The notes: generated by a model not told the origin, from the letters alone. 64,000 nt of DNA from CAWJMF01 sp963843945 (GCA_963843945.1 CAWJMF010000002.1:806001-870000), one strand, 5' to 3'. Shown: positions 34,623 through 44,458, counted from the first letter of the stretch. Translations and numbers: made by a program.

Positions 34623-35855
34623 CTAGCGCCTCGCCTCGATGACCGGACCCGCGGGCACCAGCTTTCCGGCCTCGTACTTGAACAGCTGGAGCTCGTTGAT
34701 CGGGAAGTGCTGCGTCGGGCTCGTCTGAACGAACACGGACTGCAGGAGGAACGGGTTATTGTGCTCGTCGAGGTGCACGACGGCGTCCATCAGTTTTGCA
34801 CGCGTCAGGTCTTTGCCGGCTTTCTGCAGCGAGTCGACCATCGTGTACGCGATGCTCATACCGTAGATGTAGTTGCCGTCGGCCGTGTCGCCGGAGGGCA
34901 GATACTTCGCCATGATCGTTTTGTAGAGAACGACGCCTTTATCGGTGGCGTACTTCGGGTCGGTGGAATCCTTGAGATAGAGCGCCGTGAGCAAGCCGTT
35001 GATCGCATCGCCGCCGCCGTACTTGGTGATCGCTTGAAAGTACGTCTGCGAAACCGCGACGTTGTTCAAGTAGATCGTCGGCTTCCAGCCAAGCTTTGCC
35101 ACCGCGACGAGCGATTGAATGGCGAACTTCGGCGTCGCAAAGATCATCAGCGTGTCGGCGCCGCTTGCCTTGAGGTTAGCGACCTGCGAGCTGACGTCCG
35201 GGTCGGTGGTCTCGTAGGTTGCGGCCTTGACGATGAGGCTCGTCTTCGCGCCGAGTCCGCGATTCAGCCCGGCGATGTAGTCCTGGCCGTAGTCGTCGTT
35301 TTGCGAGAGGATGGCAATCTTGGCGTTGGGCGTGTGCGCCAAAATATATTTTGCGTACACGACCGCTTCGGACTGATAGTCGGGCTGCCAACCGATCGTC
35401 CATGGATACTTCGCGTAGTCCGCACCCCACGCGCTCGCACCCGTAGCGACGAAGACCTGCGGAACCTTCTGCTCGTTGAGATAGGGACGGATCGCCATGT
35501 TGGGCGCCGTTCCAAGCGGATCGAAGATCGCGAAGACGTGATCCTGTTCGACGAGTTGATGCGTCAGCTGAACCGTCTGCGGCGGGCTGTAGCCGTCGTC
35601 GAGGTCCTTGTACGTGATCTTGCGTCCGTTGACGCCTCCGTTGTCGTTCACGTAGGTAAAATATGCTTGGATGCCCTTTCCGATGTTGCCGTAGGCCGAC
35701 GCCGGCCCGCTGAACGGGTGCGTCCCGCCAAGCAGGATCTCGGTCGAAGTGATGCCTGGTTCTGCCTGGCTCCAGACGCGCGTTGTCGCCGCGCCGAATA
35801 CGAGCGCGACGAGTGCGGTGAGGGCTAGGATACGATGAAACTGAGTAGTGCGCAT
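34623..35855 (-). CDS. ABC transporter substrate-binding protein, Leu/Ile/Val type (system 1)
   Basis: 410 residues with a signal peptide (ALTALVALVFGAATTRVWS). It is a type I periplasmic binding fold (Peripla_BP_6): EILLGGTHPFSGPASAYGNI, INDNGG-like VNDNGGVNGRKI, VFAIFDPLGT and AKIAILSQNDDYGQDY. Ligands of this group range from branched amino acids to amides and aromatic acids, and specificity cannot be read here. It lies between livM and livG in the operon. Confidence 0.88.
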   Translation of the reverse strand: MRTTQFHRILALTALVALVFGAATTRVWSQAEPGITSTEILLGGTHPFSGPASAYGNIGKGIQAYFTYVNDNGGVNGRKITYKDLDDGYSPPQTVQLTHQLVEQDHVFAIFDPLGTAPNMAIRPYLNEQKVPQVFVATGASAWGADYAKYPWTIGWQPDYQSEAVVYAKYILAHTPNAKIAILSQNDDYGQDYIAGLNRGLGAKTSLIVKAATYETTDPDVSSQVANLKASGADTLMIFATPKFAIQSLVAVAKLGWKPTIYLNNVAVSQTYFQAITKYGGGDAINGLLTALYLKDSTDPKYATDKGVVLYKTIMAKYLPSGDTADGNYIYGMSIAYTMVDSLQKAGKDLTRAKLMDAVVHLDEHNNPFLLQSVFVQTSPTQHFPINELQLFKYEAGKLVPAGPVIEARR

Positions 35856-35873
35856 ATGCTTGCCTCCTCGGCT

Positions 35874-36842
35874 TTACGGTGTTCGCAAAGCTGTTTTGCG
35901 AAAGATGCGTCTGATCGCTCCGGCAATCCCCCCGGGCAATACGATCATGACGACGATGAGAGCGACGCCGTAAACCACCGACGGCGCCGCGTTGTTGATC
36001 TTCTGCGTCCAGAGCGGCAAAAACTCGACGAGTACGCCGCCGAGGAGCGCTCCCCACAAAAGATCGAGCCCTCCCAATACCGCTCCGATCACGAGCGTGA
36101 GCGAAAGGGCGAAGCCGTAGATGTCGGGGCTGACGTAAGCGGTCGCTATGGCCAAGATTCCGCCCGCGACGCCGGCGTAAGCGGCGCTCCACGCAAAGGC
36201 CAACGTCTTGTAGATTTGCGGGTTCACGCCGAACGCGACGGCAGCCGTCTCGTTGTCGCGAAGCGCACGCAGCGAGCGGCCGATGCGTCCTTGCAGCACG
36301 AACCAAGACACGCCGAAAAGGACTGCAAGCAGAACCCACGTCCAATAATAGGTCCAACGCTCGGGCGTTAACAGGCCGTGCAGCCACGGCGGTACCGTGA
36401 CCGTATTGAGCGTGATTCCGCCGACGCCGCCTGTGAGTCCCTTGAAGCGCTTGAGGATCGATGGCACCGTGACGGCCAGCGCGAACGTCGCCAGCGCCAT
36501 GTAGACGCCCTCGAGCCGCAGCGCGACCAAGCCGAGCGCGACCCCGAGCAGCGCGCACGCGAGCGCCGCAGCAGCGATCGCTATCCAGATGGGAACGCCC
36601 AGGCGCTGCCCCAGAATCGCAACCGTATAGCCGCCGATGGCGAGAAACGCGCCGTGACCGAGCGAGATCTGACCGCACATTCCCGTCAGAATGATCAGCC
36701 CGAGAATCGCGATCGCGTATGCGCCGGCGTACGTCATTTCGAAGGCCGTATACGACGGGACGAGCCAAGGCAGTATCGCCATGAAGAGGATCACCAGAGC
36801 GGTGGCCCAGGCCGCACGCCGGCCTATGCGCGGCAGGCTCAC
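35874..36842 (-). CDS. livM: ABC transporter permease LivM (system 1)
   Basis: 322 residues from a GTG at 36842 that overlaps the livH stop (GTGA); the longer open frame upstream is the livH antiframe. Membrane segments throughout, with GMCGQISLGHGAFLAIGGY, the LivM signature, and GSALGGLD-like IGAVLGGLDLLWGALLGG near the end. Confidence 0.9.
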   Translation of the reverse strand: MSLPRIGRRAAWATALVILFMAILPWLVPSYTAFEMTYAGAYAIAILGLIILTGMCGQISLGHGAFLAIGGYTVAILGQRLGVPIWIAIAAAALACALLGVALGLVALRLEGVYMALATFALAVTVPSILKRFKGLTGGVGGITLNTVTVPPWLHGLLTPERWTYYWTWVLLAVLFGVSWFVLQGRIGRSLRALRDNETAAVAFGVNPQIYKTLAFAWSAAYAGVAGGILAIATAYVSPDIYGFALSLTLVIGAVLGGLDLLWGALLGGVLVEFLPLWTQKINNAAPSVVYGVALIVVMIVLPGGIAGAIRRIFRKTALRTP

Positions 36843-37720
36843 ACGCGTGCGACTCTCGCCTGACCGAACAAGCCGGTGGGCTTCACGAGCAGCACCAGGA
36901 TGATGATCAGGAAAGCGACGGCGAGACGAAGATCGGTGCCGATCCACTCGACGTACGTACCGAGCAGGTTCAACACCACGCCGAGCAACAGACCGCCGAC
37001 GACCGCGCCGACGGGACTCTCGATCCCTCCGAGCACGGCTGAGGCAAAAGCGTAGACGACCACGCCCTGCATCATGTTCGGGTCCAGAAACACGAGCGGA
37101 GCGATCATGATGCCCGCGATTGCGCCGACGACCGCCGAAAGCCCCCATCCAAGCGCCAGCATCCAGCTGACGCGGATGCCAAGCACGCGGCTCGCCTCGG
37201 GATGTTGCGCCGCCGCACGTAGCGCTAAGCCGAGCTTCGTCTTACGGAAGAATAGCGAGATGAGGCCCATCGTCGAGAGCGAGACGGCGATGATCCCGAT
37301 GTCCTGAGCGTTGAACGAAACCGATCCTGCGTGGAGCGGCGTCGTCGGGAACGGACTGGGAAACGCTTTGATGACGTAACCCCAGATCCAGCCGGCTAGC
37401 CCGTTGATGGAGATCAGCAGCCCGAGCGTCACGATCACGATCGTCAGCGGCGAGGCGTGCTCGACGGGACGGATCACGATACGTTCGATCGCAACCGCGG
37501 CCACGAAAGCGAACGCTAGCGTAAGAACGAAGGCGAGCCAGATCGGCAGCCCCCACTGCAACAGCTGCCAAGCGACGTAGGTCGTGAACATCGCCATCTC
37601 GCCCTGCGCGAAGTTAATGACGTTCATGGAACGGTAGATCAACACGAGCGCGAGAGCAACGCTCGCATAGATCGAACCGGTCGCCAATCCGCTGACGATT
37701 TGCTGCGCGAGTTCGTTCAC
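36839..37720 (-). CDS. livH: ABC transporter permease LivH (system 1)
   Basis: 293 residues. Starts MNELAQQIVSGLATGSIYAS, with NVINFAQGEMAMFTTYVAW as the LivH signature and AVLGGIESPVGAVVGGLLLG near the C-terminus. First gene of the operon H-M-K-G-F-SEFIR. Confidence 0.92.
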   Translation of the reverse strand: MNELAQQIVSGLATGSIYASVALALVLIYRSMNVINFAQGEMAMFTTYVAWQLLQWGLPIWLAFVLTLAFAFVAAVAIERIVIRPVEHASPLTIVIVTLGLLISINGLAGWIWGYVIKAFPSPFPTTPLHAGSVSFNAQDIGIIAVSLSTMGLISLFFRKTKLGLALRAAAQHPEASRVLGIRVSWMLALGWGLSAVVGAIAGIMIAPLVFLDPNMMQGVVVYAFASAVLGGIESPVGAVVGGLLLGVVLNLLGTYVEWIGTDLRLAVAFLIIILVLLVKPTGLFGQARVARV

Positions 37721-37787
37721 GGACGCAACACTAAACTAGCCCCATACGTACCCGTAAGGCTCTCGACTCTCGCGCGGCGCCGAGTGG

Positions 37788-38177
37788 TTAAGGAGAGGTG
37801 CTGGGAGCCCAGGTCGTGCCGTCGGCGTAGTTGACCTTCGCGACGACGCACTTCGCGTGCGGCCCCGCATAAGGCAACTGCTGGTAGTGCTTCCAGATCC
37901 GAAGCTTCCCCCCGGCCGCGAGCGTGCCGGTCCACGAGTCGGTGACGTGGAAACCGTTGTAACTTCCGTTGATGGTGATGCCCGTGATCGGTTTCCCGCT
38001 AACGTTGGAAACTTGAACGGTAACGCCGTTGGTGAACTGCAGCGACGAGGTCAGCAGCGCCCCGCCCGCGTCGATAAAGGCCACGTCGCACTCGTCTACT
38101 TTTACCGGCGCGCCTTCCGTCGACACGACGGGGAATAGGGTCGCTACGGCAATTAAGATGGCAGAAATAACTTGCAT
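37788..38177 (-). CDS. secreted hypothetical protein, 129 residues
   Basis: ATG at 38177 (GGGGG seven bases upstream) is preferred over a TTG four codons earlier. Signal peptide QVISAILIAVATLFPVVS. The mature domain (about 105 residues) is beta-rich with two cysteines (DECDVAF and HAKCVVAK), and reads like a small Ig-like fold (LQFTNGVTVQVSNVSGKPIT). Function unknown. Confidence 0.6.
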   Translation of the reverse strand: MQVISAILIAVATLFPVVSTEGAPVKVDECDVAFIDAGGALLTSSLQFTNGVTVQVSNVSGKPITGITINGSYNGFHVTDSWTGTLAAGGKLRIWKHYQQLPYAGPHAKCVVAKVNYADGTTWAPSTSP

Positions 38178-38316
38178 GATAACCCCCAAAATGTGGTTCT
38201 AAGCGGCACGATTCGCACCCCCTGACGCTTCCCCTTGGAGTCTTGGAGAAGTCTCCCGCACCGCGCGGCGCGGGTCCGGCCCGTCGGAGGAATCCGGCCA
38301 AACACAAACCGGCGGC

Positions 38317-38332
38317 CGCCCCGAAAGGGGCG
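38317..38332 (-). terminator. hairpin downstream of the Met-rich secreted protein gene
   Basis: CGCCCC GAAA GGGGCG. Read on the minus strand it lies about 65 bases after the gene ending at 38395 and is followed by a moderately T-rich stretch. It is the only notable feature of 38178-38394. Confidence 0.5.
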
Positions 38333-38394
38333 CCGCGCGGTCGCTATCCGCGAAAACCGGGTGAGCTCGAAAGCTTCCCTAGCTCGCGTCGAAG

Positions 38395-38778
38395 TCAGAA
38401 ACCGGTCTGAAGCGCGTGGACCGTGAGCGTATCGTCTTCCAGCTGGCTGTCCATCTTCTTCGCTACGGCCATCGCCTTGGCGTTCTTGCCGCATTTCATT
38501 TCGATCTTCGACATCATCATGGCTTGCTGGACCATCGCCTTCATCGCGGCGGCGTAAGTCTTGTCCAAATCGGCGGCCGAATTCACGCTCGACATCGCAT
38601 CGGCCGAGGGCGTCATCATCGACGTCATGTGCATCTTCGCCGTCGAACAATCCATCGTCGACATATCCATGGACGGCATGCTTTGCATGCCGGGTGCCGG
38701 CGTTTGGCCGAGCGCAGCGAACGGAACCAATCCGAGCGCGAGCGTGAAGCCGAGACCGGCGGCGTATCTCTTGAACAT
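38395..38778 (-). CDS. Met-rich secreted protein, possibly DUF305-like
   Basis: 127 residues with signal peptide YAAGLGFTLALGLVPFAALG. Methionine makes up a large share of the mature chain (MQSMPSMDMSTMDCSTAKMH), and a helical part (YAAAMKAMVQQAMMMSKIEM) recalls the helix bundle of DUF305/CopM-like proteins, some of which bind copper. Two cysteines. Metal binding is inference. Confidence 0.55.
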   Translation of the reverse strand: MFKRYAAGLGFTLALGLVPFAALGQTPAPGMQSMPSMDMSTMDCSTAKMHMTSMMTPSADAMSSVNSAADLDKTYAAAMKAMVQQAMMMSKIEMKCGKNAKAMAVAKKMDSQLEDDTLTVHALQTGF

Positions 38779-38865
38779 AAGTACGTACTCCTGTCAGTGA
38801 CAACGGTACTTGTGCGAAGTGTATCACGGGAAACGAAGGAACGGTTGTCAGGTACCTTACCGCTT

Positions 38866-39901
38866 TCAGCCCGAAGGGCCCGGAACCCGTTGCGGGGCAC
38901 GGCGGAACAGTCCGCCCAGCCCCTCCGGCAGAAAGAGAACGAGCACGATGAAGAGCACGCCCAAAATGAAGAGCGGCTCGGAAAGCGGCACGCGGAAAAA
39001 GGCCGGGAGGCCTTGGACGGCCGGAGCGTTCGAGACCTCCACGAGCCGGAAATCGAGGTACTCGTAGACGATCCCGCCAATCGCCGCACCCCACAGGGTT
39101 CCGACGCCGCCCAGCACGACCATGACAAGCAGCACGAGCGTGAAGCTGGCGGTCGTAATTTGCGGATTGGCGCCGCCTTGCAAGAGCAAGTAGACGACCC
39201 CGGCGCCGGCGGCGAGAAACCCCGAGAGCACGAACGAGGCGAGCTTGTACGCGTAAGGATTGAGCCCGAGCGCGACGACGCGCCGCTCGTTCTCGCGAAT
39301 CGCCTGCCACACCCGGCCCGGCGGCGAGTGCACCGCCCACCAGCCGATCGCGCACGTCACGCAGAGCCAAGCCGGCCGCGATCCAATACAAGTGCGCGGT
39401 GTTGGCGACGCCGGTGAGGCTTTCGGGCAACACGCCGCTGCCGAGCGCGAGACCTTCTTCACCGCCGGTGAGACCGAACGGGTTCTGCAAGACGAGAATC
39501 GAGGCTGCTTCCGCGAAGGCCAGCGTTACCATCGCGAAGGGAATGTCGCGCACGCGCAAACAGACCGCGCCCAGTGCGAGCGGCAAGAGCAGCGCGACGA
39601 CCGCCGCGAGCGCGATTGCCTGCGTCAGCGACCAATGCCAGCGTGCCAACGCGATCGCCGTCACGTAGGCGCCGGTCGCGAAATAGAGGGCGTGGCCGAA
39701 CGAGAGCAGACCCGTGAAGCCGAACACGATATCGTAGGTCAGCGCCAGCGCACCGAAGACGAAACAGAGGCCGAGCAGATTCAGCGTTCCCGCGCTGTTG
39801 AGCGGACCTTCGAACAGCCCCGGAACGGTCAGATGAACGAACGGCAACGCGACGAGCAAGATCGCGGCCAGAGCGATGAGGATGGTCGCACGGCGGTTCA
39901 C
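38866..39901 (-). CDS. livM: ABC transporter permease LivM (system 2), one frameshift
   Basis: GTG start at 39901 overlaps the livH stop. The first frame has TYDIVFGFTGLLSFGHALYF, the LivM signature, through to HLYWIAAGLAL. Near 39365 the frame changes and continues AIRENERRVVALGLNPYAYK and VVLGGVGTLWGAAIGGIV to LPEGLGGLF. About 345 residues when joined. A single indel; last gene of the second Liv operon. Confidence 0.85.
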
Positions 39902-40782
39902 GACGAGGGTCCCCCGATGAGGCCGCCGGGCCGCAGCAAGAGCACCGCTGCCAGGAGCAGCACGACCGCGAAATCCCCGACGCCCGCCGCGGCGTAAAAG
40001 TTCAAGAACTGTTGCACGAGACCGACGATGACGGCTGCCAGCGCCGAGCCGGCGATCGAACCGAGACCGCCGATCACCACGACGATGAAGGCAGAAATAA
40101 GCATCGCCGTACCGCGGCTCGGATCGATCGTTCCGTAATACGTCGCCGCAAGGAAACCGGCCAGGCCCGCAGCCGTGCCGCCGATCGTAAAGACTAGCGT
40201 GAAGGCGCGCTGCACGTCGATACCTAGCGCCGAGACCATCGCGCGGTTCTCCACGCCCGCGCGAATGATTAGCCCGTAACGCGTGCGCCGCAAGAAAAAG
40301 AGCAGGCCGCCCAGGACGAGCAGCGCGAGCAGCAGCACGACGAAGCGCGTGTTCGGAATCGCGGCGCCGAGAACGCCGGTCGTCGCGGTCATCCAGGCCG
40401 GCAGCGTCAGCTGACGAGGATCCGAGCCGAAGGCGCCTTCGACGAGCGCCAGTGTCGCCAGCGCGAGGCCGACGGTGACCAGCACCTGCCCAACCGGCCG
40501 GCGGTACAGGGGCTGAATCAAACCGATCTCGGTCAACGCGGCAAAGATGCCGCCGACGACGATCGCGGTAGCGAGTCCCGCAAACCACTGCACCCAGAGC
40601 GAAGCGCCCGAGAGCGCCGCGGCCGCGAAGAATCCGGCATACGCGGCGACCGTGAAGAACGCGCCGTGCGCGAAGTTCAACACGCGCATCAAGCCCCAGA
40701 TCAGCGAAAGCCCCGCCGCGACGAGAAAATACAGCGCGCCGAGCCCGAGCCCGGTGACCAGCAGCAAAACGATCGTGCTCAT
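39898..40782 (-). CDS. livH: ABC transporter permease LivH (system 2)
   Basis: 294 residues: GLSLIWGLMRVLNFAHGAFF (LivH signature), multiple membrane segments and VVVIGGLGSIAGSALAAVIV. Three bases after livF of the same system. Confidence 0.92.
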   Translation of the reverse strand: MSTIVLLLVTGLGLGALYFLVAAGLSLIWGLMRVLNFAHGAFFTVAAYAGFFAAAALSGASLWVQWFAGLATAIVVGGIFAALTEIGLIQPLYRRPVGQVLVTVGLALATLALVEGAFGSDPRQLTLPAWMTATTGVLGAAIPNTRFVVLLLALLVLGGLLFFLRRTRYGLIIRAGVENRAMVSALGIDVQRAFTLVFTIGGTAAGLAGFLAATYYGTIDPSRGTAMLISAFIVVVIGGLGSIAGSALAAVIVGLVQQFLNFYAAAGVGDFAVVLLLAAVLLLRPGGLIGGPSS

Positions 40783-40785
40783 GCG

Positions 40786-41505
40786 CTAATGCCCCGCCGC
40801 GCTCAGCCCGAGGTAGCGGCGCGCGAGCGCCGGATCGTCGATGAGCGCCGCGACCTCGCCGGCGTAGACGACGCTGCCTTGATCGAGCACGACGACGTCG
40901 CCCACCAGGTGCCGCGCGACGGCGAGATTCTGTTCGACGAGCAGGATCGTCGTCACGTCGGCGGCCCGTTTGAGTGCTTCGGCCACGCGCTTGACGACCA
41001 GCGGCGCGAGGCCCTTCGTCGGCTCGTCGATCAGCAGGATGCGATTTGAAGCGTTCAGCAGCGCGCGCGCCAACGCGACCATCTGTTGCTGTCCGCCCGA
41101 AAGCGTTCCGGCGAGCTGCTTGGCCCGTTCGCGCAGCTCGGGGAACAATTCGTAGACGAGCTCGTAGCGGTGCTCCGAATCGGCGCGCTCGGCTAGGCGC
41201 AGGTTCTCTTCGACCGTCAACCCGGCAAAGACGTCGCGGTCTTCCGGGACGTAGCCGACGCCGCGTCGCACGACCGCGTGCACCGGCAGTTCCGTCAGCT
41301 CCTCGCCGGCGAGCGTGACGCTGCCCGTGCGCGGAACCAGCCCGAGAATGCCGCGCAACGTCGTGGTCTTGCCGACGCCGTTGCGCCCGAGCAATCCCGT
41401 GATGCCGCCGGCGCGCACGCGGAACGAGACCCCGCCCAAGATCTGCGACTCGCCGATGGAGACGCGGAGGTCGTCCACCGCGAGGAGCGTGCCGGCGGCG
41501 CTCAC
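40786..41505 (-). CDS. livF: ABC transporter ATPase LivF (system 2)
   Basis: 239 residues from a GTG overlapping the livG stop. Walker A GRNGVGKTT, signature LSGGQQQMVALARAL, Walker B ILLIDEPTKGLAP, then ILLVEQNLAVA. The longer open frame upstream is non-coding in that frame. Confidence 0.92.
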   Translation of the reverse strand: MSAAGTLLAVDDLRVSIGESQILGGVSFRVRAGGITGLLGRNGVGKTTTLRGILGLVPRTGSVTLAGEELTELPVHAVVRRGVGYVPEDRDVFAGLTVEENLRLAERADSEHRYELVYELFPELRERAKQLAGTLSGGQQQMVALARALLNASNRILLIDEPTKGLAPLVVKRVAEALKRAADVTTILLVEQNLAVARHLVGDVVVLDQGSVVYAGEVAALIDDPALARRYLGLSAAGH

Positions 41506-42266
41506 AGCGGATCTCCGAGATACGCGGTCTGTACGGCCTCGTTCGCGATGATGAGCTCCGGCGTGTCGATGGCGAGCAGCGACCCGTGGTGCATGACGGC
41601 CAGCCGATCCGCCAGCGCCAGCACCAGGTCCATGCGATGCTCCACCATCAGGACGGTCTTGCCGCGCTCGCGATGGATCGATTGAATCAACCGGACCATG
41701 TCGGGTACGTCTTCCACCGCCATGCCGGCCGTCGGCTCGTCGAGCAGCACCACCGCCGGTTCGCCGCACAGCAGGATCGCGAGGTCGAGCTTGCGCTTCT
41801 CGCCGTGTGAGAGTTGCGCCGCGCGCACGTTGCCGCGGCTCTCCAGTCCCACTTCGAAAAGCGCTTCGCGCGCGCGCGCGAGCGGCGCGGTTTCCCGGTC
41901 GGCAAGTTCCCAGGCGCGGGCACTCGTGCCGAGCGCGGCGCTGGCAGCCAGCCGGACGTTCTCGAGGGTCGAGAGTCCCGCGAAGACCGTCGACGTCTGG
42001 AACGTCCGTCCGAGGCCGTGGCGTGCCCGCAAGTACGGCTCGTCGTGCGTGATGTCCCGGCCCGCAAACGTGATCCGTCCCGCCGTCGGACGCGCGAAAC
42101 CCGACAAGAGGTTGAAGAGCGTCGTTTTGCCGGCACCGTTCGGGCCGATGATCACCAGAAACTCGCCCTCGCGCACGCCGAACGACACGTCTTCGACGAT
42201 CGAGACGCCGCCGATGCGCAGCCCGAGACCCTCAACCGCCAGTACCGGGGACGCCCCGGAGACCAT
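41502..42266 (-). CDS. livG: ABC transporter ATPase LivG (system 2)
   Basis: 254 residues. Walker A GPNGAGKTT, GLGRTFQTSTVFAGLSTLEN, signature LSHGEKRKLDLAI, Walker B VVLLDEPTAGMA and VLMVEHRMDLVL. Eight bases after the binding-protein gene. The system-2 ATPases are only distantly similar to those of system 1, so this is not a recent duplication. Confidence 0.92.
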   Translation of the reverse strand: MVSGASPVLAVEGLGLRIGGVSIVEDVSFGVREGEFLVIIGPNGAGKTTLFNLLSGFARPTAGRITFAGRDITHDEPYLRARHGLGRTFQTSTVFAGLSTLENVRLAASAALGTSARAWELADRETAPLARAREALFEVGLESRGNVRAAQLSHGEKRKLDLAILLCGEPAVVLLDEPTAGMAVEDVPDMVRLIQSIHRERGKTVLMVEHRMDLVLALADRLAVMHHGSLLAIDTPELIIANEAVQTAYLGDPL

Positions 42267-42274
42267 TTCGTGCG

Positions 42275-43471
42275 CTAGTGCGCTGCGGGAAACGCCGCGA
42301 CCGGCGGAGCGACGGAGGCAGCGTCGAGAGTCCGGATCAGTTGCGGTTCCGCTCCCACGAGCTTCGCGATGTACATCGGCTGCAGCATCGCGTGATCCGC
42401 GGCGCGGACCGTCTCTCGGCCCTTCGGAGCATCGAAGCTCCAGCCGTCGAGGGCCGCGATCATCTTGTCGACGTCCGTGCCGTCGGATTTCTCGATCGCG
42501 CGCACGATCATCTGCGCCGCGACGAAGCCGTCGGGGTCGAAGAGATCAGGAACCTTGTTCTGCTTCTTGAGCGCCGCGATTAAATAGTCGTTCTGCTTCG
42601 TCCTCGGCGCTTGATAAAAGTAGTACGACAAGAACGTCAGCTTCGACTCGACCGGCTGGAAACTCGGATACGCGGCGCGATCGGCTAAGCCCGTGACGAT
42701 CTTGGTAATTTCGAAGATACCCTGATCGTCGAGCGTCTTGAAGAGGGCCGACCCCGTTGCGCCCGCCCAGGCCACGAAGACGAGATCTGGTTTCGCGTCT
42801 TTGATCTTCTGCGCGAAGGGCGCGAAGTCGTTAGCCGAGAGCGGCACGAACAGGCTCGAAACGACGGCGCCTTTTTCGGTGCCCAGGACGGCTTCGACGG
42901 CCTTGAAGTTGGCTTGGCCGAACGCCGTGTCTTGCGCCATCACGAGGATTTTCTTGCCTCGGACGTTGCCGACCACGGCGGCCGAGGTGGCGACGTCCTG
43001 ATACGTCTGACGGCCCGACCGGAACGTGTAGCGGTTATTCCCGGTGATCGCATCGGCGGCAGCCGGTCCTGAGATAAAAAGCACGTGGTTCTCTTGCGCC
43101 AGCGGCGCCATTTGCAGGGCGACGCCGGACGACGTCGCGCCGGCCAGGATCTTATAGCCTTGGCCGATGAGGTCTTTGGCCGCGGCCACTGCCTTCGACG
43201 GATCGCCCGCGTCGTCGCGCTCGCTTACGACGATCTTGTGCCCGTTTACCATTCCGGTGCCGTTTGTCGCATAGTCGAGACCGACCGCGAAGCCCTCGGC
43301 ATACTGTGCGCCGTAGCCGCCCAGGAAGCCGGTCTTCGAATAGATCAATCCGACGTTGATGGGCGCGGTGTCGGCCGCGCCTGCGGCTGGAGGCACCACG
43401 CCGCCGGTCGACACCATTGCTGCGGCTAGCGGCACGGCCAACAGCCACACCGGAACGGTACGTTTTCTCAT
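42275..43471 (-). CDS. ABC transporter substrate-binding protein, Leu/Ile/Val type (system 2)
   Basis: 398 residues with signal peptide VWLLAVPLAAAMVSTGGVV. Type I binding fold: INVGLIYSKTGFLGGYGAQY, KILAGATSSGVALQMAPLAQ and KILVMAQDTAFGQANFKAVE. Closest in style to amide/aromatic-type binding proteins, ligand unknown. Fifteen bases after the beta-barrel gene, so the barrel may feed this importer. Confidence 0.88.
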   Translation of the reverse strand: MRKRTVPVWLLAVPLAAAMVSTGGVVPPAAGAADTAPINVGLIYSKTGFLGGYGAQYAEGFAVGLDYATNGTGMVNGHKIVVSERDDAGDPSKAVAAAKDLIGQGYKILAGATSSGVALQMAPLAQENHVLFISGPAAADAITGNNRYTFRSGRQTYQDVATSAAVVGNVRGKKILVMAQDTAFGQANFKAVEAVLGTEKGAVVSSLFVPLSANDFAPFAQKIKDAKPDLVFVAWAGATGSALFKTLDDQGIFEITKIVTGLADRAAYPSFQPVESKLTFLSYYFYQAPRTKQNDYLIAALKKQNKVPDLFDPDGFVAAQMIVRAIEKSDGTDVDKMIAALDGWSFDAPKGRETVRAADHAMLQPMYIAKLVGAEPQLIRTLDAASVAPPVAAFPAAH

Positions 43472-43486
43472 GTTGTCCCCTAGAGG

Positions 43487-44458
43487 TTAGAGGTTGGTTT
43501 TGTAGTCCAGCTTCAGCAGAATTTCCGCGAAGCGGATGTTGTCCGGCGGTGGAACGGTGTCGGTGCAGCGGCAACCGGTGAAATTCAGGTTCGTGATGCT
43601 GGCCGAAACGTTCTTGTTGAAGATTTTAACGACTCCGAAATCGACGACGTTGTACTGTTCGGGCGTGTTCTCGTTGCGGAACAAGACTGCGGCGCGTTCG
43701 TAGCCGATGAACGGCACGAACGTGTGCGAGTTCGAGATCGGCAACTTCATCACGATCGAGTACGGCTGAATCCACTGCGAGCCGGTCCACGCTCCGAGGC
43801 CGTTGTAGCTCGGCGCGCAGCCGTTCGTTCCGGTACACGGCGGGATGTTCGTGCGCGGGATGAACTTGGCATCGTAACCGACGGTGAAGAGCGGACCGAT
43901 CGGCGTGTTGGGTCCGAACGTGTAGGTGAAGCCGACGCCGTAGCCGTGCTCGTCAATCGACGCGGGGTTGGCCACGCCGCCGCATTTCTGCTGGTTGAGG
44001 CACAGGCCGGTCACGTCCATGCGCGTGTGGTTGTAATAGAAGATGTGGCCGACGAGCCCTTTACCGAAAACGTGGCTAAAGCCGACCGTGTCCGTGCGGT
44101 CGTAAATGCCGCCCGAGACGAGCGCCACGCCAGGACCCAGCGTGAGGACGCGACCGATCGCGAAGTTCAGTAAGCCGTGCGAGTAGTAGATTTGACTGCG
44201 GGGGTCGAGCCTGATGGTCGCGCCGTATTCGAGTTGCAGACTGCTGGGCTGCACGACGGGCGGCCCGTAGCCCAAGCCGACGCCGCCCGGCGGCGGGGGA
44301 GCTGCCTGGTCACCGGTGGTGGCGATGTTCCAAACGACGCCGGCGTCCACGGTGAAGCGCTGTCCGAAGTTGTCCGCCGAAGCCGGCTTCGCGGCAAAAA
44401 CGACGATCGCCACCGCGAACGCCATCCCGGCCAATCGGTATGCTAGGGAACGGTGCAT
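43487..44458 (-). CDS. outer-membrane beta-barrel-like protein heading Liv operon 2
   Basis: 323 residues with a signal peptide (AGMAFAVAIVVFAAKPASA). The mature chain alternates polar and aromatic strands (SLQLEYGATIRLDPRSQIYY, GKGLVGHIFYYNHTRMDV, HGYGVGFTYTFGPNT, FAEILLKLDYKTNL), typical of an outer-membrane barrel, with short cysteine-bearing loops. Not assigned to a family. RBS GAGGAGAC before the ATG. First gene of the second Liv operon; a porin for the same substrate is a reasonable inference. Confidence 0.6.
   Translation of the reverse strand: MHRSLAYRLAGMAFAVAIVVFAAKPASADNFGQRFTVDAGVVWNIATTGDQAAPPPPGGVGLGYGPPVVQPSSLQLEYGATIRLDPRSQIYYSHGLLNFAIGRVLTLGPGVALVSGGIYDRTDTVGFSHVFGKGLVGHIFYYNHTRMDVTGLCLNQQKCGGVANPASIDEHGYGVGFTYTFGPNTPIGPLFTVGYDAKFIPRTNIPPCTGTNGCAPSYNGLGAWTGSQWIQPYSIVMKLPISNSHTFVPFIGYERAAVLFRNENTPEQYNVVDFGVVKIFNKNVSASITNLNFTGCRCTDTVPPPDNIRFAEILLKLDYKTNL

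Noticed and set aside
35176..36768. 530-codon minus-strand open frame across livM and the binding protein
   Set aside because: Arg/Ala-rich composition typical of a shadow frame in GC-rich DNA; the real genes in other frames have full family motifs.
38153..40588. 811-codon open frame on the minus strand
   Set aside because: It runs in the livM frame only in part and is antiframe to livH and the small secreted genes; the conserved genes explain the region.
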